Shown here: in pieces, positions 6,375 through 13,660 of the stretch
Position numbering within the stretch: the stretch's first letter is position 1
How the letters are laid out: every line of letters begins with the position of its first letter
NCBI GenBank assembly: GCA_012961305.1
Contig: DTZQ01000574.1
Span: 1-23,437, forward strand
DNA: 23,437 bases
Direction: 5' to 3'
Source of the DNA: Armatimonadota bacterium
GTDB taxonomy: Bacteria > Armatimonadota > UBA10988 > DTZQ01
Position numbers and translations under genes: made by a program
The notes under the pieces: model-generated
Told to the model about the DNA's origin: nothing
Seen by the model: the letters and a program-made list of their open reading frames with translations, nothing else
Database searches by the model: none

Positions 6375-8438
6375 ATGCGCGTCCGAATGCATCCGACTTC
6401 AGACCCACTTTTGGAACAGCCGCAGGCTGTCACTTTGCTGCTGCCGGTCATGCAGACCACCTTGGTCCGGGCCGGAATCGAGGCCTCGCGGGACGAAATC
6501 ATTGACCGTTTCATGGGCGGGGCACCCCGCGTGGCGGTGGTGTACGGTTCTGAGGACCATCCGGCGCATTTGGGAATGGAGGAAGTTTTGACTTCCGCCT
6601 ACGCAGCGGTATGGGAGGCAGAGGCGATACCCTTCGGCCTGGCCCAGAGCGCTATCTGTGACGGAGTGGCCCAGGGACACGTGGGCATGAGTTACTCCCT
6701 GGCCTCGCGCAATTTGACCACTGCCCTGCTGGTGAGCCAATTGGAGGGGCACGGCTACGACGCCGCCCTCATCTTAGACGGATGCGACAAACGCCCTCCG
6801 GGCAACCTGGCCGCCGTGTTCGAGGTGGACCGTGTTCGCCAGGCTTCCGGCCGGCGGCCATTTTACGCTACTTTCATCCCGGCCCCCGTAATGCCCGAAG
6901 TGGCCCTGCCAAAGGAGGAACTGGCCCGGTTTGCCCCCCTGAAAGCCAAACTGCCCCCACCGCGGCGGCAGGAAATGGACGAACTTCTGCGGGTGCCCCT
7001 GAAGAGTAACATTTACCCCATGCTCAAGAAGTTCGCCGACCAACTGCTGGACGAAGGGCTGTTCACGCCGGAGGAGCGAGATGATTTAGTGCGCACCGCC
7101 GCTAAGTTTGCCTGTGTCTCCGGCGGGGTTTGCGCCTTCATCGGCACGGGCAACACCAACCGGATGGTAATGGCCGCCCTGGGTTTGGTGTATCCGGGGC
7201 TGGAACTGCTCACCGCTCCGCCCACCCGCAAACAGGTGGAAGCGGTGGTAAACAACCTGCTGGCCCTGCGGCGAGAGGGTGACCCGGCCAAGAGCGCGAC
7301 GGGCCTTGGACGGGCGAACTTGAAGAACGCCGCGACCGTGTGGAGTGCGGTAGGCGGAAGTACCAATTGGCTGCTGCATTTTCCCTACCTCGCTGCAGCC
7401 CTGGGCGAGGAGTTGACCCCCACCCAGTTGTCTTCCCTGAGTGCCTGCACGCCGCAAGTGCTGCACATTGACGACCTGGGAGGCAAGAGCATTTACACTC
7501 TGGCGTTGGAAATGCAGCGGGGGGAAAACAGCGGCTTGGCTACGATTATGCGGGCATTAGCGGAAGGGGGACACGTGGATTTGACCGCGCCCACAGTGAA
7601 AGGCACCTGGAGTGAACGAGTGGCGGCGGCTGTACCCCCTAATGGAGTGCAAATTTTCTCCGCCCGCCGGCCCCTCCGCCCCACCAGCGGGGTCCGGGAA
7701 CTAAAGGGCAATTTGGGTCGGTGTGTGATTAAAATGGCCGGCCTCAGACCGGAGCAAGAGGAGGTTTTCGACGACAAAGTTTACCTGGCCCTGTTCTATT
7801 TGGGCGAATACGAAGCCCAGCGGGACCTGCTGAGCGGGTGGCGCGTGCTGGAGAAGTTGGAAAGGGCGGTCACCAGAGACGACCTGTTGGGCACCTACGA
7901 ACTGAACTTCCCGGAGGCGGAGGAGGACCTGCGGGTTGCGCGAAGGATGAGCAAAGCGGAACTGTTCCGCTACCTGGTGGACACGCGGCGGCTACGAGTG
8001 ATGCTCATCATTGCCGGAGAAGGCCCCAAAGCGCACGGGATGCCGGAGATGTACTATCCCTCCGAATACTTGAACCGTGACCCGGTGTTGAAGTCCACCT
8101 GCGCGCTGCTCACCGATGGACGTTACAGCGGTTGCACTTATGGGCCCAGTTTGGGCCACCTCTGGCCAGAGGCCCTCGACCACGGCCCCCTGGCAGGGGT
8201 ACGCACCGGCGACTGGATTCACCTGCAACTGCGCCAAGGGCGCATCAACGTGTTGTCCCGGGGCAAGCCCGGAGAGGGATGGCCCCGACCGCTGCGCCGA
8301 ACCGAACTTCGGCAGCGGCCGGAAATGGCCCAGCGGGTGGCCGAACTGCGCCGACGGCAGGCCACTTTGGCTCCCTCAGTGCGAGCGTTGCTGCAACACA
8401 CCACCGGCCCCCAGGCCGGAGTGGGACCGAAGGAGTAA
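6375..8438 (+). CDS. IlvD/Edd-family dehydratase, long atypical form
   Basis: This 687-residue protein is of the Fe-S dehydratase family (dihydroxy-acid, 6-phosphogluconate and sugar-acid dehydratases); typical members have about 550-610 residues. Recognisable motifs are ICDGVAQGHVGMSYSLASR (94-112), GCDKRPPGN (136-144), GGVCAFIGTGNTNRM (250-264), GGSTNWLLH (327-335), GNLGRCVIKMAG (445-456), GPKAHGMPEM (550-559) and YGPSLGHLWPEA (589-600). Cys137 and Cys253 are likely cluster ligands. The IlvD PCN motif reads PAH here (63-65). Several motifs (ICDGV, GTGNTN, GNLGR) resemble Edd more than IlvD, while the C-terminal PSLGH is IlvD-like. The substrate is unknown. The ATG at 6375 has AGGAG 5 nt upstream. 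The linked glycosidase and hydroxy-acid oxidase genes suggest sugar-acid catabolism, by inference only. Confidence 0.8.
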   Translation: MRVRMHPTSDPLLEQPQAVTLLLPVMQTTLVRAGIEASRDEIIDRFMGGAPRVAVVYGSEDHPAHLGMEEVLTSAYAAVWEAEAIPFGLAQSAICDGVAQGHVGMSYSLASRNLTTALLVSQLEGHGYDAALILDGCDKRPPGNLAAVFEVDRVRQASGRRPFYATFIPAPVMPEVALPKEELARFAPLKAKLPPPRRQEMDELLRVPLKSNIYPMLKKFADQLLDEGLFTPEERDDLVRTAAKFACVSGGVCAFIGTGNTNRMVMAALGLVYPGLELLTAPPTRKQVEAVVNNLLALRREGDPAKSATGLGRANLKNAATVWSAVGGSTNWLLHFPYLAAALGEELTPTQLSSLSACTPQVLHIDDLGGKSIYTLALEMQRGENSGLATIMRALAEGGHVDLTAPTVKGTWSERVAAAVPPNGVQIFSARRPLRPTSGVRELKGNLGRCVIKMAGLRPEQEEVFDDKVYLALFYLGEYEAQRDLLSGWRVLEKLERAVTRDDLLGTYELNFPEAEEDLRVARRMSKAELFRYLVDTRRLRVMLIIAGEGPKAHGMPEMYYPSEYLNRDPVLKSTCALLTDGRYSGCTYGPSLGHLWPEALDHGPLAGVRTGDWIHLQLRQGRINVLSRGKPGEGWPRPLRRTELRQRPEMAQRVAELRRRQATLAPSVRALLQHTTGPQAGVGPKE

Positions 8439-8551
8439 GCAGGACTTTGATTGGGCAATCTTGCTTACCTTAGGTGGCTTGCTCCTGCCCCTGCCGCCGG
8501 AGGTAGTGGCGGCGATGGCGAAGGCTGCCCAGAAATCGTCGCCTGCCGTCT

Positions 8552-8582
8552 GGGGGAGCCTCGGCTCGCCCGGCAACTTTTT
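8552..8582 (+). terminator. Possible intrinsic terminator
   Basis: GGGGGAGC (8552-8559) and GCTCGCCC (8564-8571) form an 8-bp stem with one mismatch around the loop CTCG. After GGCAA-C a run of five T follows (8578-8582). The spacing between stem and T-run is 6 nt, longer than ideal. It would end the long unit that starts at 145. Confidence 0.4.
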
Positions 8583-8615
8583 AACTCATCGGCCCTAAAT
8601 TTTTTGCCCCAGCCC

Positions 8616-8645
8616 TTAAGTTCCCCCTCAAAGTGCCGATATAAT
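8616..8645 (+). promoter_or_regulatory. Promoter of the hybrid sensor kinase
   Basis: The consensus -10 box TATAAT lies at 8640-8645, with a weak -35 box TTAAGT at 8616-8621 (18-nt spacer). Transcription would start near 8652, leaving a leader of about 74 nt before the ATG at 8726. Confidence 0.5.
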
Positions 8646-8725
8646 TAAAGGATATTGCATGGTGACCCCTTGCGGGTAAGGTTTGTCTGACAGAGTTATT
8701 CATAGGGGTGACAGGAGGATGCACT

Positions 8726-11530
8726 ATGCCCTCATCACATGCAGCACATATCCTTGTCATCGAGGGCGAACCCCTCGTTGCCCGGTTAGAGCGGCGATGT
8801 TTGGAATCGGCCGGATATGAGGTAGAGGTCGCTAATTCAGCCACAGAGGGTCTAAAGCGCATGGAGAGGGGAGGGGTTGACCTGCTGGTGCTTGACCACC
8901 TTCTACCAGATGGCAACTCCTTTTCCTTTTTGGAGCGATTAGAGGCGCAGGGTTGGGAGGTTCCGGTAGTCATCGTTACTGCGGTGGACGAGGAGCAGGT
9001 AGCACGGGAGGCTATTGAGCGGGGGGTGCGGGACTACGTGCTGCAAGATGCGACTCTCCCGCGTTATTTGCCCCAAACAGTCCGGCGGGTGTTGAAGGAG
9101 GTGGAAACGGAGCGGGCACTTCAGCGGCGGAATCGAGCCCTGCGTGCCCTCCAGGAGGTCAGCACGGCCCTGAGCCAATCTTCTAACCTAACGGAAGTCC
9201 TGCAACGGGCCGTAGAGGGAGTAACCAAGGCCCTGGCGGCAAAAGGTTGCTGTCTCTACTGGAAGGAAGAGGAAACCGGCGATGCCGTAATGGTCGCCCA
9301 TTTCGCCTGCTCCTCTACTTCGGTTCAGGACCCTACTATGGTTCGTATTCCTGCCGGGGTAGGTATTTGGGGTCGTTTGCAGGAGCGTAGGAAGGGTTGT
9401 GTGGCCACTGAGTTTGCCTCTTTCTCCTGTCCCTTCCTGTCTGCCCTACGAGAAGAAGGAATAAAGTCCCTCGCTTACGTTCCCCTTTGGGAGGGGGAAG
9501 AAGTAGTAGGCTTCCTGGCCGTAGGCAGTTCGGAGCCGGAACATTTTGACCAGGAAGATGTGCAACTGCTTACTTCCTTAGGCCAACAAATTGTTATCGC
9601 GCGGGAGAAAGTCCGGCTGTTTGAGCGGGTAGAACGGGCGAAAAATGAGTGGGAAACGACCTTCGATTCCATCGAAGACCTCATTGTCCTTTTGAACCAA
9701 GATGGCACTATTGTCCGGGTAAACGAGGCTCTGGCCCGTTATTTTCAGGCTACCCCGGAGCACTTGATTGGCCGTAAATGCTATGAGGTCTTCCACGGCC
9801 TTGACCATTTCCTGGAAGGTTGTCCTCACTTACAACTGCTGCGCACCGGCCAAGCCCACAGTGCTGACCTTTGGGAACCTGGCCTCGGGGCCTGGCTTAA
9901 TGTGAGCGTTTATCCCCGCCGCAGTTCTGAGGGGGACCTTCTGGGCAGTGTGCACATCGTTCGGGACATCACCAAACGCCAACAGTTAGAGGCCGAACGG
10001 GAACGGCTATATCAGGAGTTACAGCAGTCAGAGGAGAAATACCGTGACTTGGTGGAAAATGCACAGGACGTTATTTTTCTTTTAGAGGGGCCCGATGGGC
10101 ACTTTACCGCCCTCAATTCTTATTTTGAGGTTGTCTCCGGCTTTAAGCGAGAAGATTGGTTGGGCAAATCCTTCATCGGCCTGGTAATGAAGGAGGACCG
10201 CCTCCGGGCCATCGAGGTTTACCGCCGCACCCTGGGGGGGGAGAATACTACTTGTGAACTGCGCTTCCGCGCCCGAAACGGAGAGATACGGACCTTTTCG
10301 CTGCACAATCGGCCCTATCGGCGGGAGGGACGCATTGTAGGGGGAATTGGCATTGCCCGCGATGTGACTGAGCAGCGGAACTTGGAGGCTCAGTTGCGTC
10401 GGGTACAGCGGTTGGACAGTTTGGGCACGCTGGCCGGAGGCATTGCTCACGACTTCCGCAATGTGCTGACCAGCATCATGGGCTACGCGGATTTGTCCCT
10501 GGGTGAAGTTCCCCCGGATAGTGAGACCGCCCGCCGCCTACAGGACATCATCCTCCTCTGCGAAAGGGCGGCCGGGACGGTGGCCCAGTTGCTCACTTTC
10601 AGCCGGCAAATGCCCAGCGAGAAAAAACCCCTCTCCCTTAACCCGCTGGTCAAGGAAATGGCCAAAATCTTGCGCAGCACTTTCCCGGAAACCATTGCCA
10701 TTCGCTACCACTTGGACGAGAACCTGGGCCTTATCAACGCCGACGTGAGCCAGATTCACCAGGCCCTCATGAACCTGTGCCTCAATGCCCGCGATGCCAT
10801 GCCTGAGGGAGGCGAACTGTACATTTCCACTGCTAAAGTCGTCTATGAGGAAACGGAGGCGGCGGTCCATTTGGACTTAAAAGCGGGTGAATATGTCTGC
10901 CTTTCGGTAGGCGACACCGGCGTTGGCATGGATGAGGCCACCAAGGAGCGGATTTTCGAGCCCTTTTTTACCACGAAAAAGTCAGGTCAAGGCAATGGTT
11001 TGGGGCTGGCGATGGTGTGGGGTATCGTTAAGGAGCATCAGGGGGCTATCCACGTGTACAGCGAGCCGGGCCAAGGGTCAACTTTTCACCTTTACTTCCC
11101 CTGTATTCCCACAAATGAGGAGGCCATCACTTCGTTGTCCAAGGAGATACAGGAGGGATGGGAAACCCTTCTGCTGGTTGAAGACGATGAAAGTATTCGC
11201 GAGGTCGGACGGGATTGGTTAGAACATTACGGTTACACGGTTCTTACTGCTGCTGATGGGCAGGAGGCTTTGGAAATTTTCCGCCAGAAGGGGGAAAATA
11301 TTGCTTTAGTCATTACTGATATGGTGATGCCTAAAATGGGAGGAGTGGAATTGTGTAAGGCCCTGCGGGGAATTAAACCTCAGGTGCGCCTCTTGCTCAC
11401 CAGCGGCTACAGCATGGACTTGGTGGGGGAAGACCTTGAGGCTATTGGTTGCCATGATTTCGTGCACAAGCCTTTCCAAATGCACGAATTGGCGGCTAAA
11501 GTGCGCGAAATTCTGGACCACAGGGACTAA
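8726..11530 (+). CDS. Hybrid sensor histidine kinase: REC-GAF-PAS-PAS-HisKA-HATPase-REC
   Basis: This is a 934-residue cytoplasmic protein; no membrane segment is visible. Residues 8-125 are a receiver domain (phospho-Asp57 in LVLDH, Thr85); Gln107 stands where the conserved Lys is expected and the acidic pair reads E-G-E. Residues about 140-300 are a GAF domain, 305-420 PAS 1 and 435-555 PAS 2. HisKA shows GGIAHDFRN with His575. The HATPase domain shows the N box (Asn687 in NLCLNARDAM), G1 DTGVGM (730-735), F box FEPFFTT and G2 GNGLGLAM. The C-terminal receiver (814-932) has Asp865 in ITDMVMPKMGG and Lys915. It likely senses a small ligand or redox state and relays phosphate through the C-terminal receiver to an unlinked regulator. 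ATG 8726 has AGGAGG 7 nt upstream; GTG 8708 is less likely. It stands alone and converges on the aldolase gene. Confidence 0.92.
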   Translation: MPSSHAAHILVIEGEPLVARLERRCLESAGYEVEVANSATEGLKRMERGGVDLLVLDHLLPDGNSFSFLERLEAQGWEVPVVIVTAVDEEQVAREAIERGVRDYVLQDATLPRYLPQTVRRVLKEVETERALQRRNRALRALQEVSTALSQSSNLTEVLQRAVEGVTKALAAKGCCLYWKEEETGDAVMVAHFACSSTSVQDPTMVRIPAGVGIWGRLQERRKGCVATEFASFSCPFLSALREEGIKSLAYVPLWEGEEVVGFLAVGSSEPEHFDQEDVQLLTSLGQQIVIAREKVRLFERVERAKNEWETTFDSIEDLIVLLNQDGTIVRVNEALARYFQATPEHLIGRKCYEVFHGLDHFLEGCPHLQLLRTGQAHSADLWEPGLGAWLNVSVYPRRSSEGDLLGSVHIVRDITKRQQLEAERERLYQELQQSEEKYRDLVENAQDVIFLLEGPDGHFTALNSYFEVVSGFKREDWLGKSFIGLVMKEDRLRAIEVYRRTLGGENTTCELRFRARNGEIRTFSLHNRPYRREGRIVGGIGIARDVTEQRNLEAQLRRVQRLDSLGTLAGGIAHDFRNVLTSIMGYADLSLGEVPPDSETARRLQDIILLCERAAGTVAQLLTFSRQMPSEKKPLSLNPLVKEMAKILRSTFPETIAIRYHLDENLGLINADVSQIHQALMNLCLNARDAMPEGGELYISTAKVVYEETEAAVHLDLKAGEYVCLSVGDTGVGMDEATKERIFEPFFTTKKSGQGNGLGLAMVWGIVKEHQGAIHVYSEPGQGSTFHLYFPCIPTNEEAITSLSKEIQEGWETLLLVEDDESIREVGRDWLEHYGYTVLTAADGQEALEIFRQKGENIALVITDMVMPKMGGVELCKALRGIKPQVRLLLTSGYSMDLVGEDLEAIGCHDFVHKPFQMHELAAKVREILDHRD

Positions 11531-11540
11531 ACCCCCACTT

Positions 11541-12515
11541 TCACCACCGCCGGGGGCGCATCTGGGCCCGTTCCTCCTCTAACCCGGCCTCGTATTCAGT
11601 TAGGGCCTCATCCACCGTCTTCTCCCGGTCCAACACCTGCCGCAGGGCCCGGGCAATGAGCCGAGGATTCTCCTCCGTGAACACCGTTCGTCCGAACAGG
11701 ATAACATGCCCCCCGTGCTCCGTAACATTGTAAGCCAACTCCAACGTCCGCCGCGGACTCTCCCGCGGGCCGCCCAGGGCGCCAATGATGAGCGTGGGGT
11801 CGAAAGAGGTCAACTCCCGCCAGATTCGCTCGGTGGTGTACTCCGTTTTGATGAACAACGGCCGCTGGTGCTTGCGCAGGTAACTCATGGTACGCACAAT
11901 CGAATCCGCCGCGTACTCCCCTCGCGCCTCCCGGTCCATGCCCGGCAGGTTGATGTTGGGCAGGAACACCTCCAAAATGTGGTCGAACCCCGGGATTTCC
12001 CCCACCTGACGGGCGAATTCCAGGTAGGCATTGAGCGTGCGCTCATCGGCCTCCACATCGTTGTTTAAGGTGATGGAGTACAGTCCCAGGCGGATGTAAC
12101 ACTCCCGCGCTACACAAATGAGGTTTTCACAGTGCTGCTCAGGGGTGAGGGGCACCGTTTGAAAGGGGGCCGAATACTGCTGCCGGTAAACCCCATGCCG
12201 AGGGTTCCAGATGCCGGTTTCGGCGTTCATCCGCACGATGGGGGTGACCGGACTGTGGTCGAAAAGTCGCTCTTCCAAAGCCAGTACTTCCGCATCGGCC
12301 GGGGTCATCAGCAGTCCATCAATGTAGCCGTCAGCCGTAATTTCCCGCAGCAGTTGGAGAAACTCCGACCGCGTGCGGTAGTGCGGGGTGGGATACCGCA
12401 CTTGACCCAGACTCTGAATGCCTCCGGCCGCTAAGGCATCCGCGGCGAACACGAAAATCGGACTGCGCTTCAGCCAGTCCGAGTCCCGTACCTTGTCGAA
12501 CACCCGCTCGCCCAT
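11541..12515 (-). CDS. DeoC/FbaB-type aldolase-family protein
   Basis: This 324-residue protein has the layout of a class I (Schiff-base) TIM-barrel aldolase of the DeoC/LacD/FbaB superfamily. FVFAADALAAGG (21-32) sits at the N-terminal strand where aldolases have an Asp-containing motif. FIKTEY (221-226) places Lys223 as the candidate Schiff-base lysine. GALGGPRES (245-253) and HVILFGRTVF (270-279) resemble the phosphate-binding loops. I cannot name the substrate; fructose-bisphosphate aldolase, a DhnA-type enzyme and sugar-phosphate aldolases of sugar-acid pathways are all possible. A strong GGGAGG lies 6 nt before the ATG. Its stop is 10 nt from the stop of the convergent kinase gene. No clear promoter was found in the 330 nt upstream. 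Confidence 0.7.
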   Translation of the reverse strand: MGERVFDKVRDSDWLKRSPIFVFAADALAAGGIQSLGQVRYPTPHYRTRSEFLQLLREITADGYIDGLLMTPADAEVLALEERLFDHSPVTPIVRMNAETGIWNPRHGVYRQQYSAPFQTVPLTPEQHCENLICVARECYIRLGLYSITLNNDVEADERTLNAYLEFARQVGEIPGFDHILEVFLPNINLPGMDREARGEYAADSIVRTMSYLRKHQRPLFIKTEYTTERIWRELTSFDPTLIIGALGGPRESPRRTLELAYNVTEHGGHVILFGRTVFTEENPRLIARALRQVLDREKTVDEALTEYEAGLEEERAQMRPRRW

Positions 12516-12847
12516 AGTTCTCCTCCCACCCGGATTTTTCGCCCCTGGCCCTCTTTTTCCTCCCCTGCCGGGCCAATTTTTGCCTCCACAGGGAGGAACA
12601 AAAGAGCCAAGGGAGAAGTAAATGGCCGGAGGAAGGAATATGGCGGTTCAGTGGCATCCGTACTTGGTTTGGTTTCTACGGCAGGAGCATCTTGACAATG
12701 TTAACTTTAATTACCGCCGGGCTTAAGTTCGCTCCGGGAAAGGAAATCCAGCCTCCTCGCCCAGAATTCAAAACCAACGGAAGTTGGTTCCGTCGGTTTC
12801 CCACCCCCTTGGTAACGGTAGCCCAAGATTTCCTCTTGGGTAGGTCT
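12516..12847. other. Gene-free stretch between aldolase and metallo-hydrolase genes
   Basis: The right part (12714-12847) is repeat copy B. The left part holds the aldolase Shine-Dalgarno site and a short 5-bp palindrome (CCTCC-acag-GGAGG near 12583-12596) without a T-run. I see no convincing promoter on the minus strand. A TTGACA on the plus strand (12692-12697) has no matching -10 box. No coding region is credible. Confidence 0.6.
12714..12847 (+). repeat. Dispersed structured intergenic repeat, copy B (internally deleted)
   Basis: It shares CCGCCGGGCTTAAG and GGAAAGGAAATCCAGCC with copy A, and the hairpins and GGTAAC-GTAGCCCAAGATTTC...TCTTGGGTAGGTCT end with copy C. Hairpin 1 is AACCAAC-ggaa-GTTGGTT (12772-12789). 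Hairpin 2 is CCCAAGA-tttcc-TCTTGGG (12822-12840), a perfect 7-bp stem. Compared with A and C it lacks about 20 bp between TTCAA and ACCAAC. Its right end touches the stop codon of the metallo-hydrolase gene, so on the minus strand hairpin 2 lies directly behind that gene and could act as an mRNA 3' end. Confidence 0.85.
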
Positions 12848-13612
12848 TCAAGATGGTATTTCCAAGCGCAATCCATCGTAGGCTAATTTCACTCCTGAAG
12901 GCAGTTGGGCATTTACCGTTTCGTGGTCGAAGTGATGGGTCAAATGGGTCAGATAAGTGCAGCGGGGACGGAGGGTTGCCACCACCTCCAGGGCCTCAGT
13001 CAGGCTGAAATGGGTCGGATGCGGCCGGTAACGCAAAGCGTCCAAGATTAGGAGGTCCAAGCCCTTCAGTTGGTCCACAACCCTCGCCGGAATTAGGCTG
13101 ACATCGGTAACGTAAGCAAAATCGTACACCCGGAAGGCCAGCACTTCCATTTCCCCGTGCCAGACCGGCAGGGGCAAGAAAGGCAGGCCGGCCACGGTGA
13201 AAGGCCCTTCAATAGGGTGCAGGACGAACTGGGGTATGCTACTGCCCTCCGAAGGGGCCTCGAAGGCGTAGGCGAACATCTGCTGCACAGTGGCTAAGGT
13301 TGCCGGACTCCCATATAAGGGGAGGGGAGCCTGCTGGCGAAAGTTGAACACCCTCAAGTCATCCAAGCCTAAGAGGTGGTCCGCATGAGCGTGGGTCAGC
13401 ACCACGGCATCCAAGTGCCACAGGCCCTCCCGCAGGGCTTGTTGGCGAAAATCGGGCCCGGCATCAATTAACACCGCTCGTTCCCCTGCCCGCAGCAGGA
13501 GCGAGGGACGGGTGCGCTTGTTTTTGGGATGAGTTGAGCGGCACACCTCACATTCACAGCCGATAACTGGCACGCCGGTCGAAGTTCCTGAACCGAGGAC
13601 CACGATTTCCAT
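12848..13612 (-). CDS. PhnP-like metallo-beta-lactamase-fold hydrolase
   Basis: This 254-residue protein is the last gene of the rpsB operon. The metal-binding signature is THAHADH (73-79: His74, His76, Asp78, His79), with His152 and Asp170 (in YVTD) completing the dinuclear site and histidines near 223-227 following. The N-terminal GSGTSTGVPVIGCECEVC with Cys19, Cys21 and Cys24 is typical of the PhnP-like branch, in which cysteines bind a structural zinc. PhnP cleaves phosphoribosyl cyclic phosphate; many relatives act on other cyclic phosphodiesters, and no phn genes are nearby, so the substrate is open. GTG at 13615 and ATG at 13612 both could start; the ATG gives better spacing to AAAGGG. 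The gap to rseP is 48 nt. Confidence 0.85.
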   Translation of the reverse strand: MEIVVLGSGTSTGVPVIGCECEVCRSTHPKNKRTRPSLLLRAGERAVLIDAGPDFRQQALREGLWHLDAVVLTHAHADHLLGLDDLRVFNFRQQAPLPLYGSPATLATVQQMFAYAFEAPSEGSSIPQFVLHPIEGPFTVAGLPFLPLPVWHGEMEVLAFRVYDFAYVTDVSLIPARVVDQLKGLDLLILDALRYRPHPTHFSLTEALEVVATLRPRCTYLTHLTHHFDHETVNAQLPSGVKLAYDGLRLEIPS

Positions 13613-13660
13613 CACTACCCTTTCCGGTCAAAGGCAAGAATGTGGCTGCGCAAGCGGCCC

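Larger units (their letters stand above)
8439..8725. other. Gene-free stretch between dehydratase and sensor kinase genes
   Basis: It contains a possible terminator (8552-8582), a promoter (8616-8645) and an untranslated leader of about 75 nt. One reading frame stays open from the end of the dehydratase gene to about 8595 (LTLGGLLLPLPPEVV...), but it has no start with a Shine-Dalgarno site and I do not call it a gene. Confidence 0.6.

Noticed and set aside
8451..8597. Open hydrophobic frame after the dehydratase gene (LTLGGLLLPLPPEVV...)
   Set aside because: No start with a Shine-Dalgarno site, and it runs through the likely terminator; probably chance in GC-rich sequence.
12692..12697. TTGACA on the plus strand
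   Set aside because: No -10 box at 16-18 nt and no plus-strand gene downstream.
12692..12886. Plus-strand frame of 64 codons across repeat copy B
   Set aside because: Its sequence is the translation of the repeat and runs into the 3' end of the metallo-hydrolase gene; copies A and C do not keep the frame.
12931..12950. TGGGTCA repeated twice inside the metallo-hydrolase gene
   Set aside because: It encodes the LTHLTHH stretch of the protein and needs no separate explanation.
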